Assembly (NCBI GenBank): GCA_011947345.1
Contig: JAAVTG010000581.1
Coordinates: forward strand, 682,001-746,000
Source of the DNA: Phytophthora quininea
Lineage: Eukaryota; Oomycota; Peronosporomycetes; Peronosporales; Peronosporaceae
Reading direction: 5' to 3'
DNA length: 64,000 nt
Both the position numbers and the translations under genes were made by a program. The notes under the pieces are model-generated. The model was not told where the DNA came from. It did no database searches and saw only the letters and a program-made list of their open reading frames with translations. Shown piece by piece: positions 10,683-22,031 of the stretch; the stretch's first letter is position 1; each line of letters begins with the position of its first letter.

Positions 10683-12822
10683 ATGAAGCGAGGCGCGTCC
10701 AAGAAGCCTGCGGGGCCGGCAGCCAAGATGTCCAAGCCATTGCAGCCCGAGGGCCTGCTGCGTGGCCAACGAGTGCTGCTGCTGCCGATAGGACCGGACG
10801 TGAGTCGCAAGCGACTGGAGATCTGGCAGAAGATGGTGGAGAAACTCGGTGGTAGCGTCACGCAGAGTGACGGCAAGATCAGCAGCAGAAAGAAGAATGC
10901 CATCGACTGGAGCGATGTTGATGTGGTGATAGCGAGTGCAGAACTAACAGCGACGACGGCAGCACAGTTGCTACAGATGGACACTTTTCCTCCTGACGAC
11001 GTGGAGATTTACACGCCCGAGTGGCTGGTGTACATATTGAGAGAGAAGGAGAGCCCTCCGGGGAAGACCAATTTGCGTTGGTCCAGACAGAGAGAAGCCT
11101 GGGAGCGACAAGATACAAAATTGAAGCAGACGGTCGATCAGGACGCAGACAGTAGTGATGAAAATGTCAACTCGGAGAACCTCATACCAGCAGCTTCTGC
11201 CAGTGTGGAATCGGAACAATCCCGTCAACAGCAACAAGAACTCAACGCCAAGAGGGTCCAGTTGATGCAGGAGCGCACGCCGATCTTTTACAAGAACAAT
11301 CCTGGCTTCAAGCCTATTAGCGAGTTGACTCCACTGGGTTCCAAGCCAGTCACTGCTCAAAGCTTCATTTGCCAGCGATCATTAGGTAACCTTCTTGGTG
11401 GTTCAGTGGCTTCGTCATCTAACGTAAAGGTTGTTGCTTGAAGCGGTTCTGCAAAACCTGAACGCACATCTGACGGATCCACTGGAAGCAACGACGGAGT
11501 TTCTTGCTGTTAAGCGAGATATTTGGCGGCAGTACATGTACAAGGTACCATACGCTGCTTCTCCGCAGCTTTCGTTCGTTGATTTGATTTTAACGATGGG
11601 GTTCTACCTCTAACAGAAAGTCGTGTTGAGTCTGAAATCGCTGCGCTTCCGTGTGTCCAGCCCCAAAGACCTGAACGGATTGTATTGGGCAAAAGGACGT
11701 ATGCGCGATAAAGCAGTCGAGATACTGGAGTCTGGACGGCTAAACAAGCTAGAAGTCGTGAAGAAAAATAACCGACTGTGCGCTCTGGTAGATATCTCGC
11801 GGATTTGGGGTGTTGGTCCTGCTACCGCTACGAAGCTGTACAGTATGGGATACAAGACGCTGGATGCATTGCGAAAACCGGAAGCCACTGCAGTACTAAC
11901 AGCGCGCCAACACATCGGACTCAAGTACTATCAGGATTTCCTGACAAAGATCCCAAGGTACGTCTAGTTTTGCAGGATCCCCTTGTCATTTCAGTGCACT
12001 AAACTCTTTGCGTGTAAAACATGTTGTAGGGGTGAAGCACAACAAATTGAGAAGACTGTTGCCGATGCAGTCCATCAGCTAATACCAAACGCGCATGTTC
12101 TAGCCTGCGGGTCGTATCGACGCGGTAAACCTGCTTGTGGAGATTGCGACGTGCTAATAACCGATCCCGACAATGATACCTGCGATATTCTACCACGTAA
12201 GATCAATTGGGGATGCAAGCGCGTGAAACAATCCAGCTAATTGATATTGCAATGCAGGCCTTCTTGAGCGTCTGCACGCCTCGGGTTTTCTTACAGGTTT
12301 GTATTGCTTGTGTTGCTGGCTAGCGATATAGCTAACGGTAAGTTTGCTTCCTACAGATGACCTCACGCATTTCTCGAAGCTGCACACGGGTGGTTCTGAC
12401 ACTTACATGGGCGTGTGCCAACTTTCAAAGGTTTGTCGAATTAAAGTGGCAACATTCGTGTGCTAGCTAAATGAAATCTTGCACAGGATCTACCTCACCG
12501 TCGACTAGACATCAAGGTGTATCCTCGACGGTGCTTCGGCCTTGCGATTCTATATTTCACTGGCAGCGACCATTTCAACCGCAGCATGAGGCTGATTGCA
12601 AACAAATACGGGTGGAGTTTATCCGATCGAGAGCTCACCCGCTTCAAGCGGGTAAATGGCGTCAAGGTGAAGCAGGGCGAGAGCGTCGTCTGTGAATCCG
12701 AGGTGGATGTGTTCATTGCATTGGGACTCGAGTATAAGGACCCCACCGAACGCAACTGCTTTGATATTAAGTTCCTCGACGAAGACGCTGCGAGAGCCCA
12801 CAAAGAGGCCAAGGATGAGTGA
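10683..12822 (+). CDS. POLL: DNA polymerase lambda-like family X polymerase
   Basis: Seven exons (10683-11385, 11444-11544, 11617-11957, 12030-12196, 12258-12296, 12357-12430, 12487-12822) join in frame to 586 residues, close to human Pol lambda. Order: BRCT domain (about 28-125, ending EWLVYILREKESP), Ser/Gln-rich linker, 8-kDa helix-hairpin-helix domain, fingers with a second HhH (ISRIWGVGPATATKLY), then the palm. The palm has the family X box (CGSYRRGKPACGDCDVLIT), giving two catalytic Asp, and the third in RRLDIKVYP. The thumb ends KFLDEDAARAHKEAKDE. Every intron is 55-75 bp with GT-AG ends and a consistent phase. The enzyme fills gaps in base-excision repair and non-homologous end joining in the nucleus. 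There is no frameshift, which sets a quality benchmark for the neighbouring genes. Confidence 0.95.
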
Positions 12823-13159
12823 GTCCTGATCTGCTGGGGGTTGACCCGCTCTCGGATCGGGAATCAGCCGACGGATGGCGCTGGTATCATGAGGTTTGCT
12901 CCCTCCCCAACCTTTTCGTGTTCGGGAGGAAACAATTGAATGCGTCGCCGGGATCGGAACCAAGCTGGGCAGTAGATCACCTCATCGACACTGCAGAGGT
13001 TCTCGCGGTTCGATGAATGTTGTGTTGTCTTTAGCAAGCACATCCGTTTATTATCTTAATGTTGATGCGGTAGTCTTACAACTCGGGTACGTAGAAGAGC
13101 AGAGTTTGCTCTCATTCTTCAAATTTCCAGCAAGCAACCACGGTACGACGCCTTCTACG
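12823..13159. other. Intergenic region upstream of the NLP gene
   Basis: This 337 bp stretch between the polymerase stop and the NLP start has no recognisable coding sequence. It should hold the polymerase 3' end and the NLP promoter. Confidence 0.5.
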
Positions 13160-13940
13160 ATGAATTTCCGCACGTTCATCGTACTCGCAGTCGCAGCTCA
13201 CGACAGTCGGAGCTGAATCGATCAGCCACAAGGATGTACAACCGTTTCCGCAACCCGAGGCAGTCACCGACGCCGAAAAGGCTGCCGTCAAGTTCAAGCC
13301 TTCGATCGTCATCAAGAATGGATGCCACCCATACCCAGCCGTGAACGCTGCCGGCTACACCAGTGGTGGACTCAAAGGAACAGGAAAGCGTGACGGGGAA
13401 TGCAAGGGCTCTGGATGGGGCTCACAAGTGTACAGTCGATCGAAGCTGAACTACGGCAAGTGGGCCATCCTGTACGCCTGGTACTTCCCGAAAGACGTGA
13501 CGAGGGGAGTACTCCCTCTTACCCAGTCGGGTGTTCGCCATCGCTGGATGAGCGTCGTCGTGTGGCTGGACGACGTGGCACTCGAGACACCGACGGTTCT
13601 CGCCATTTCGACGGAGAATTGGAACGACGGATATTCCATCGAGATTCCTGTGGATCGAGCCCACCTGGACGGCACTACCACGAAAGTGGTTTATGAAGAG
13701 GATATTCGGGCCGGGTTCCACACGATGAACCCCACCACCGAGCTGGGCGAATTTCAGGACCTCATCCAGTGGGAGCAAATGACGAACGAAGCTCGTCTGG
13801 CGCTGGAAACGACGAACTTTGGCGAACACAACAACGTGCCTTTCAATGACGCCTTCTTCGAAAATACTCTCAAGGATGCGTCGACCATCTACGTCTGGAT
13901 TAGTCGTGGTCATTCCGAGCCCAAATCGATTTGGGCGTAA
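13160..13940 (+). CDS. NEP1-like protein (NLP, NPP1 domain), probably non-cytolytic, frameshifted after signal peptide
   Basis: ATG 13160 opens a hydrophobic N-terminus of about 17 residues typical of a signal peptide. The frame is then interrupted near 13197-13205, and the rest of the NPP1 domain is open from there to 13940. Recognisable family parts are the Cys-containing segment GKRDGECKGS, WAILYAWYFPKD, VVVWLDD and the C-terminal PFNDAFFENTL. NLPs are apoplastic proteins; cytolytic members bind plant sphingolipids and need an acidic cation-binding heptapeptide. At that position this protein reads GVRHRWM, with the acidic residues and first His replaced. Non-cytolytic members with similar losses are common in Phytophthora. 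The frameshift may be real or a consensus error. Confidence 0.85.
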
Positions 13941-14202
13941 GAACACGAGACTGCTTTGGTGGCAAAGAGGAATAACTTTTTTCTGCTGGAATCTTCCACT
14001 TGTTTTCCAAACTGTCTGCTCTAAATACATGTAATACCTTCGTTGAAAATAATCGGCCCGCGCTTCGTTCTGCTGCTGTTGCAGCTTAATGCTGCGTCTT
14101 CACCAGCACCACTTGTTTTTCGTCTACAAACTGTAGCCATCTGGTAGTATGAAACACAGTTCGATACATATTATTATGTACGTCATATTTCCTCGCGATC
14201 TG

Positions 14203-15502
14203 ATGGCGTCGACGTTCGACTGGGAGCGAGCTGTGCAGCAAGACAAGAACCTGCAGCGACTGGACACGTTCGTACAGAAAGTCATCGACAAGCTGCCGGG
14301 GAGTCCGTGTCAGTGCGCGCTAACGCAGGCCGTGGAGGCTCCAAGTACGCTGCGCCAGCCGTCAAGAGCGAGCGTAAGGCCAGAACCGATTGTCTGCATT
14401 TAATTTGTTTCTCATTTTCTCATTTTATATACTTTGCAGCTACGACGACAAAGAACACGACGATGGAGAGTCCGTCGGTGGCCAACGGCAGTGCCAGAGA
14501 CAGTGACGCGCCTCAGTTCATCGACTTCCGCCTGTACGACGGAGGGTCTTCTAGCGAGGTGGACACGCGGGAAGTAGATCCAATGGACGAGCTAAGTGAC
14601 TTCGAAATGGGGCTGCAACCAAGCCAACAGAGCCAACCAAAACCACAGCAAGAACAACAGGAACAAGAGAGCGAAGTGATGGACGACGGAAACGACGTGG
14701 ACATGGTGGACGAGTCTGCACCGGAATCAGCTGCAGAGTCGGCCATGGAGGAGGAGGAAGACGACAAGGTCTGTGAGGTGTGTAAGGTGTCGGAGAACGA
14801 GGCGCAGACGATACTCTGCGACGCGTGTGATGCAGGTGAGAGGAAGCTACAGGTTTACGCATTTATATTAGTTTTGATCGCGCGTTGATTGCTGTACAGA
14901 ATACCATATTTACTGTCTGAGCCCGCCTTTGTCGAGCGTGCCGGAGGACAGTTGGTTCTGTCCGAACTGCACAGCGAAACGTGCAGAAGAAGCTTTAAAA
15001 GTCAAGGAGGAGCGCATTCGGGCAGCTAGTGGTGGTGCTACTGGGTCTACCACTCCTATTGCAAATGGCGTTGCTGCAGGGTCTAGTGGTTCAACCTCGA
15101 ATGGCCCTGTGGTGGGCAACAAGCCCGATAGCAACGACCTGACGGCGATTCCTGTAAGATCCGAATATTGTTCTGTACTTGACGCTCGAATTCTAATGAA
15201 TTTTGCTGACTGTACAGATTGCTCGAGCGCTGGAAGAGGACCCAGAGAAGACTAACTCTTTGCTGGTGCATGCGTGCAATTGCGACAATGTCAAGTGCAC
15301 CGACCCGGAGTTCCAGGTCTTTTGTCCACACATGAAGCGGCTCCTTCGGAGCGTATGCTGGGCATCCCACAACGCACAATGGCGTACTTTCGGCTTTGCG
15401 ATGGTCACAGCAAAGATGTTTGCTTATCATACGATGCACTGCACTCTCGAGCACTGCAACGTGCCGCTCTGCGAGAAGTTACGCAAAGAAGAAATCGTCT
15501 AA
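14203..15502 (+). CDS. PHD-finger plus TAZ-type zinc-finger protein, copy B
   Basis: Four exons: 14203-14373, 14440-14835, 14900-15153, 15218-15502. The start MASTFDWERAVQQDKNLQRL matches copy A. An acidic Gln-rich stretch precedes the PHD finger (VCEVCKVSENEAQTILCDAC, then YHIYC and WFCPNC). The TAZ-like domain fills exon 4: LLVHACNCDNVKCTDPEF, CPHMKRLLRSVCWASH, YHTMHCTLEHCNVPLCEKL. One base is missing from a G run in exon 1 near 14298, shifting the short segment before intron 1; exons 2-4 are clean. With copy A it forms an inverted paralogous pair about 4 kb apart that encloses the polymerase and NLP genes. Likely a nuclear histone reader and adaptor (inference). Confidence 0.82.
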
Positions 15503-15588
15503 AGTCCGGGATCGATAATGAACCATGCAGAGCCTGCAAGAGTGGATCGAGTTTGCCATCGATTGTTGAGTATAGTTGTTGCTGTATC

Positions 15589-18104
15589 TTACCGGGTTGG
15601 TAAACGGAGAGGAGTGAGATGATAGTCAGGACGATCTGGTCTTGGTGGTGACGTGGTGCCGCGAAATTCTGTACATTGGTGAGAAGCTGGTTTCAGAGGC
15701 GATGCAGCGTTTACATTGTGAATCCAAGAGCAGTTGTCTCCCTGGGAAACTTCCCACGCTGCGAGAAGATCTTTGTAGTTACTGGGAAGATTGACTTGAT
15801 TGCGCTGCGGAGACACCAGATGACGCAGTCCTTGTGGTTGTAGGAGTGGAATACGCGATAGAGCTGCCTCGGTCTTGCTCGAGGCAACGTTTGATGTTGC
15901 TGTGGCTGAAAATGCAGCGGGTTTAACGTCGCTGCCTTCCGTCAAACTTGGCTTGAGAGGGCTACAATAGTGCGGTTGGCGCTTTTGCAATCGCAGTAGC
16001 ATTTCATCCACGACAACGAGCTGGTCTGCTGGGCGTAGCTCAAACCCGCAATCTCGCTTCAGCTGAACCCGCTTTTTCAGCATGAGCAACGCGTTGATAC
16101 GGTTTTTCTGTGTGGGGAGGACAGGGGTGATCCGAGTGGTCTCGCTTGGAGCCGTCGAGAAGTAAGTGCCGTCCACTTCAACAATCTCCCGAGTCGCGAA
16201 AACCAGCGCGATGGAGCAGCATATTGCACCGTCGTGATCTCCTCCAAGTAACAAGAAAATGCGGATCGTCTTGCTGTTGCTTGTGTGCGGGGGTCGTGCA
16301 TTTGTACTGTGATCGTATTCGATAGACTTTGCAGCTCGAAATCGCGGTCGACTTCCAAGACAAGTTGGTTTTCGGGTTGGCTCTTAGCTCCACGATCACT
16401 GTTAATGATATCACTGCGGGACGAGAGGGACTCGACGACGGTAGTAGTATAATCGTCGTCCTTGAAGCTGCCAATGGTTGTGGCTGAGCGTTGTGTGTGC
16501 AGCTCGGAGCTCTCCGATTGCATGAATTTGTCTTGCTGCACGCTCATTTCGGACCCTTTGCGGGTCTTCCTGCCGACTTTGGAAGATTGCTTTCGATAAT
16601 GCCCCGACTTCTTCTTGCCGGGGCCGGAAACGTGATGGACAAGGTGCATCTTTGAGCTGTTGTGGTGCTTGCTGCCTAGCGGTGCATGGCTTGAACTGCT
16701 AGCGGCAGCGCTACTCCCACCAGTGCCCGTAATTGATCGACGGGGTTTGGAGCACTTTCCTCGCTCCTTGTTTCGGTTAGACCCGTTAGTATGCGTACCA
16801 ACTTTGTTAGGTGTCATGGCGACGCCTTGACTCGGATTTTCGTTGCGGTCGTCGAGAGAGGAAGCAGTAGGCCCGTTCTTTGGGGTAGAGGAAGCGGTCG
16901 CTGTGGTCACTGAAGCAATGGGCTCCACTCGACCTAGAGGAATTCTCATCGGGGCGAGCCGTGCTGAGACTAAACTTCGCGTTGCTTGTCGGGTGGTCTC
17001 GATCGCTTGAAGTACTTGAACGAGTGTTAATTCTGCTCCTGCGCTGTTATCGCCGTCGTTGGTATTTGACAGTGTTGCGAGAACGGCGTACGGGTCTGGG
17101 AGATCTGCGTGGCGACCCAAACTGGAGAGTAAAGGAAACACTTCGTGCCGCGGCAGCATGCCGCGATCAAACGTGTCGAAGAGACGGAATTTGGTTGAAA
17201 CGAGCGCTAGTGTCTGCCGGTGGAAAGTTGTTGCCAGACTGGGCGGGATCTGGTAAACTCTTGCTAGTTTGTCTTGTTTAAGCTCTTCCAATGCCTTGTC
17301 TCGAGTACAATCTGCGATCACTTGCTGGAAAGGTGGCAAGTCTCGGAAGTCTGGCTGGGAGTCGTCGAATGGTCCAGAACTACTGGGTGTCCACATCGAA
17401 ATCGTTCCTTCCGATGGAAGATGCTTGAGTAAGCCCTTTGCAGATGAATGGTGATGCCCACCGACGGCTGGGCCTTCCAAGAGAATTGGTAGAATTAGTC
17501 GCAGCGCAGGCTCTGGGTGTAGCGTTGGAGCCAGCAGCATTGCGCAGTTCATGAGAGCCCCGCAAAACAGTGGGAAGGTGAGTGCAGGCTGGTTGTCTGC
17601 GTCGAGATACACGCGCATTTTCCCCATCACCGCTTGTGCGAAGATCCGCTCGATCGACTCAACTGAAAGCCCCATCCGCACAGCCGAATTGGTGTGGTTA
17701 TCACCTAGCAGTCGAGCGTCCCGCAAGATCTCTAGCAATCGATTGCAGTTGATCGACGGCAAGGTGTCTCCAAAAGTGGACGAATCGTAGAACTTGAACA
17801 GGCCGTAGAGCTGCTCCACTTGCGTGCGGTTCAGGGACTTGAGTGCCGAAGCGTTGAGATTCCAGTGGAACTGCGGCGTCAGCGTTGGTGCTGGGGTTGT
17901 TTGCGGTCGGTACTGGAGTCCGTCGGAAGTGGAGCTATCCGGCTGCGTATTTTGGACGTCTCCGGATGGTTGACGCAGCAGACACGAAGCCCCAGAACTT
18001 TTGGTCACCCACTTTTTACCTCCGGGCGCTGGAGCCGTGTAGGCCCGCTCTTCGGTTGGTCCACTCGCAGCCACCGCATTTTTCGTCAGTGTACGCAGCC
18101 CCAT
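15589..18104 (-). CDS. Large conserved hypothetical protein with helical EF-hand-like N-terminal region
   Basis: From ATG 18104 the frame is open for more than 600 codons. A helical region (about residues 80-330) has EF-hand-like spacing, for example LYGLFKFYDSSTFGDTLPSI and LVSTKFRLFDTFDRGMLPRH, but no complete canonical calcium loop. A low-complexity Ser/Lys/His middle follows (RKQSSKVGRKTRKG). Near 16255-16280 a single-base change moves the C-terminus to another frame, which continues to a stop at 15589 through a hydrophobic stretch (AICCSIALVFATREIVEVDG). Without the shift the protein would be about 835 residues. I do not recognise the family. It converges on PHD-TAZ copy B, ending 86 bp from it. 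Confidence 0.6.
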
Positions 18105-18980
18105 CAACTACGACGCAATTTCCTTTTGCCATTCTTGGCGCATTTGGCGTGCGTTGTATTTTTAAGCTTCCTAGCCCCGAACTATACAGCATAAAGTTCT
18201 ATGCTTTGGCAGCCGCCATGGAAGGAAGCCACCACCATGGATGCTGACTGCCGCCAGTGACGGCCTCCACTTCCATCGCTCAGTTCGCCATTTGCTCGGT
18301 CAAGTCCAAGCCCAAGCTCCAGCGTAATGCACGACGTGTGCATCTGGCGACGAAGACCGCCGGAAGTTATGCTGCCAGAGGTCCCCTCGAGCCCGTGCTT
18401 GAGGGTAGACCTTGTGTGTCCAAGCCCCGTGGCTTCTCAAGTGTCGTATGAAGCTCAGCGATCAAGCTCAAGTGACCCCTCTCAACTCCCAAGGCAAGGT
18501 GAAAATCAAGCAGAAGCGTCTACGCGACGGCGTACCAGCTGTAGAAACAGTTAATCCTTGGTACAGCCGTCATGACGAAGGCTTTTCCTCCGGCGTGGCG
18601 CCTTGAAAAACCACAAGTGTCCTGTGTGTGCCTGCGGGTGGCATCGGGATAGCCGGTGGTCTCCGGCATTAACCTGCTGATGCTGTAGGAAAGGAGTAGC
18701 TACTAGCACGTCCCGGATAGCGGGGGTAAAGGGGTTAAGCTTCCTCTACACGCGGCTTGACTTTCTATTGGGACCGCGAGGAGCTTTCAGTTGTCGAGGA
18801 GAATTGCCAATGGCAGAGTTTCTGATGCCGAGAAGTCTCGTGGAAGTGGCCGACGTGAGCAGCTGAACCAACGAAGGAGTCGCAGTGTCCTCTCCACCTT
18901 ATCCAACTGCGGTGTCCCCATTCCAAAGCATCACCAAACGACAGTCCTCTCTCACCACAGAGTCTGAAGACGAAGGTCTC
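18105..18980. other. Gene-poor stretch upstream of the tandem array
   Basis: About 0.9 kb with no gene I can support. The sequence at about 18274-18292 (gctcagttcgccatttgc) resembles the oomycete Inr plus FPR core-promoter pattern, but no convincing ORF follows it. From about 18880 the sequence is diverged homology to the promoter of the tandem glycoprotein units. Confidence 0.45.
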
Positions 18981-19085
18981 ATCGTCTAGGAAAATCAATT
19001 GGTCGCCCCGGCCAACAGCACAACCGAAAAAACCAACAAGCAAGCAAGAGCAAAGCAAACCAAAGAAAGCCAACCAGCCACCGCC

Positions 19086-20054
19086 ATGAAGATCCCGCAC
19101 CAACTCCTCCTGAGCGCCGCCCTGGTCGCAGTCTTCCTGTCGACACAGTCAACCGCGACGTCATCCGCATCACTCGACGCGAGCTACTCGGACGCAGCAT
19201 CGGGAAGCTTGGACGACAGCTTCGAGCCGTGGTCGGACCGTCGAGAGAACAGCTCGAAGCCTGTGGACGACGGCGAGAGCGAGGACAGCAGTGACTCGGA
19301 CGATCTGTCCGACGACGACTTGGTGGTGCTGGTGCCGGCGAAGTCTGGCGGCGTGCGGCAACTGCGTGTCACGGCGGACACAGTTCCGGCCGCGGGTGCT
19401 CGGTCTTCAACGGCGACATCTACGTCGCCGTCGCCGTCGCCGTCGCCGTCGACGCCCCGCCCGTCCGCGACGACACAACCGCCGAAGCCTTCCGAGACGA
19501 AGCCGCTCCCGATCCCAATCCCAGCCAACCTCACGGACGTCACAAACCAGACCCACGCAGCCGCGTCGACGCAGTCCCCAAAGCTCCCGGATCGTAATGA
19601 GACGAAGGTGACCCCACACCGGTCACGGCACCGGCGAACCTCACCAACCTCACCAACCTCGCCAACCTCACCAACCTCACCAACCTCACCAATTCGGCCA
19701 ACCCCACCAACCTCACCAACACGGCCAACTCGACCCACCCGTTCCCTGCGCCAGTCAACTTGACAGCCACGTTGACACAACCCCCAAGCAGCCGGAGCGT
19801 AACGAGACGAAAGTGGTGCCCACCGTCCTGCCGACTCCGCTGCCAATCCCGGCCAACTCCACAAACGCGACCCAGCCGTCGACACCGACCCAACTGCCGA
19901 ATCGCAACGAGACCAAGTCGACGCCCGCACCACTTCCGACCCCTCGACGGTCCCCAGGCTGACGGAGCAGAACGCGACCCACCCGAACTCGACGTCCACT
20001 GCTGCAGTTCCGGCGAACGGTGGCGACAAGTCGAGTCTGCGCGGAAAGCTATAA
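19086..20054 (+). pseudogene. Secreted sequon-rich glycoprotein, tandem copy 1 (frameshifted)
   Basis: The signal peptide MKIPHQLLLSAALVAVFLST is followed by an acidic Ser/Asp segment (EDSSDSDDLSDDDL), Ser-Pro repeats and a Pro/Thr-rich domain. One C is missing from a C run near 19611-19616 compared with copies 2 and 3. This throws the NLT repeat region into a frame reading Ser-Pro-Thr, which stops at 19763. The distal sequon-rich segments (NSTNAT, NRNET) are again in other frames, ending at a conserved stop at 20052-20054 followed by AATAAA at 20099. Function unknown; secretion and heavy N-glycosylation are predicted for the family. Confidence 0.65.
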
Positions 20055-21029
20055 CCGCGGTGCTCAAGAAAAGTGGCGAGGAGTAAAGTGCAAGTGTCAA
20101 TAAATGGTATTTGATCAATCGTTATCGAGCTGTTCGTTCTTCGCAAAGGTTTGCCGAGGTAGATCTCGATCGTTCAACCGTCTACTCTCTCCGATATCAT
20201 CCGCCCAAGTTGGTTGGCAGCCCCGGCAGACCCACTGGTGATCGCGGCCCAGCCCGGCAACGCTCGACATTGCGACTGACCAGGTGCTTCGAGGTGTGGA
20301 CATTTTTCAGTGTTCGCCTTCGAGAGAGCGTCTTGCGGGTGGTTTGGCCTGACGCACATGAAAGGGTTACACTACACACGACAGAGCAGCTCACTGACGA
20401 CCCGAAGTCCGGGTCCAGGTCCCGGAAGAATGTTCGCTGGGAAGTACGCGCTGGGCTTGCGTTGAACAAGACGAAGATCTCGGCGATGTTCTACTGCGCC
20501 TGGACGAGCAAATCAGCAGACCAAACGACTCAAAGCTACAGCGAGAGGAACGCCAGCCGCGAATCCAGTCGAGCCGTCCGACGAGCGTGACGGAGTTTCA
20601 GCGACATAAATCTCGTTGGTGTGGCTCGTGGGGTTTGTGTCGTGGCCGGAAATCGAGGCCGCCCTGTCGGATGGATGGCCAGCCCCCGAGTTGGCCGCTG
20701 CTTCAGCCTGCGGACACTCAGATCGATCTGTCCACCAGAGAGCAGCTGCAGTAACAAAACGAGTGGCAATGTCCTCCTCTCAACCTTATCCAACCGAGGC
20801 GTCCTCGTTCCGTTCCATCCAAAGCACCACCAAACGATAGTCAGCCCTCGGTACAGAGTCCAAAGACGAGGGCCACCGGTTGTGATGCACCGACATCCCC
20901 CAGCGTGTTCGACTCGCGCTGTACGCATTCGCGTGGGAACTGATCGATCGCCCCGGCCAACAGCACAACCGAAAAACCAACAAGCAAGCAAGAGCAAAGC
21001 AAACCAAAGAAAGCCAACCAGCCACCGCC

Positions 21030-22031
21030 ATGAAGATCCCGCACCAACTCCTCCTGAGCGCCGCCCTGGTCGCAGTCTTCCTGTCGACACAGTCAACCGC
21101 GACGTCATCCGCATCACTCGACGCGAGCTACTCGGACGCAGCATCGGGAAGCTTGGACGACAGCTTCGAGCCGTGGTCGGACCGTCGAGAGAACAGCTCG
21201 AAGCCTGTGGACGACGGCGAGAGCGAGGACAGCAGTGACTCGGACGATCTGTCCGACGACGACTTGGTGGTGCTGGTGCCGGCGAAGTCTGACGGCGTGC
21301 GGCAATTGCGTGTCATGGCGGACGCAGTTCCGGCCGCGGGTGCTCGGTCTTCAACGGCGACATCTACGTCGCCGTCGCCGTCGCCGTCGCCGTCGACGCC
21401 CCGCCCGTCCGCGACGACACAACCGCCGAAGCCTTCCGAGACGAAGCCGCTCCCGATCCCAATCCCAGCCAACCTCACGGACGTCACAAACCAGACCCAC
21501 GCAGCCGCGTCGACGCAGTCCCCAAAGCTCCCGGATCGTAATGAGACGAAGGTGACCCCCACACCGGTCACGGCACCGGCGAACCTCACCAACCTCACCA
21601 ACCTCGCCAACCTCACCAACCTCACCAACCTCACCAATTCGGCCAACCCCACCAACCTCACCAACACGGCCAACTCGACCCACCCGTTCCCTGCGCCAGT
21701 CAACTTGACAGCCACGTTGACACAACCCCCAAGCAGCCGGAGCGTAACGAGACGAAAGTGGTGCCCACCGTCCTGCCGACTCCGCTGCCAATCCCGGCCA
21801 ACTCCACAAACGCGACCCAGCCGTCGACACCGACCCAACTGCCGAATCGCAACGAGACCAAGTCGACGCCCGCACCACTTCCGACCCCTCGACGGTCCCC
21901 AGGCTGACGGAGCAGAACGCGACCCACCCGAACTCGACGTCCACTGCTGCAGTTCCGGCGAACGGTGGCGACAAGTCGAGTCTGCGCGGAAAGCTATAAC
22001 CGCGGTGCTCAAGAAAAGTGGCGAGGAGTAA
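21030..22031 (+). CDS. Secreted sequon-rich glycoprotein, tandem copy 2 (longest open copy)
   Basis: The longest open frame is 333 codons from ATG 21030. Residues 1-28 are a signal peptide, 40-82 acidic, 100-150 Ser/Pro/Thr-rich, and 180-218 contain about eight NLT or NST/NPT-type sequon units from a 9 bp repeat (aacctcacc). After PVNLTATLTQPP the frame enters a basic, Arg/Pro/Cys-rich tail. The alternative frame there encodes further sequons and Pro-Thr repeats like the N-terminal half, so an ancestral frameshift about residue 230 is shared by all four copies. The stop homologous to the other copies in that frame is at 21997-21999. Likely secreted or wall-attached; I do not know the family and see no RXLR motif. 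Confidence 0.7.
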   Translation: MKIPHQLLLSAALVAVFLSTQSTATSSASLDASYSDAASGSLDDSFEPWSDRRENSSKPVDDGESEDSSDSDDLSDDDLVVLVPAKSDGVRQLRVMADAVPAAGARSSTATSTSPSPSPSPSTPRPSATTQPPKPSETKPLPIPIPANLTDVTNQTHAAASTQSPKLPDRNETKVTPTPVTAPANLTNLTNLANLTNLTNLTNSANPTNLTNTANSTHPFPAPVNLTATLTQPPSSRSVTRRKWCPPSCRLRCQSRPTPQTRPSRRHRPNCRIATRPSRRPHHFRPLDGPQADGAERDPPELDVHCCSSGERWRQVESARKAITAVLKKSGEE

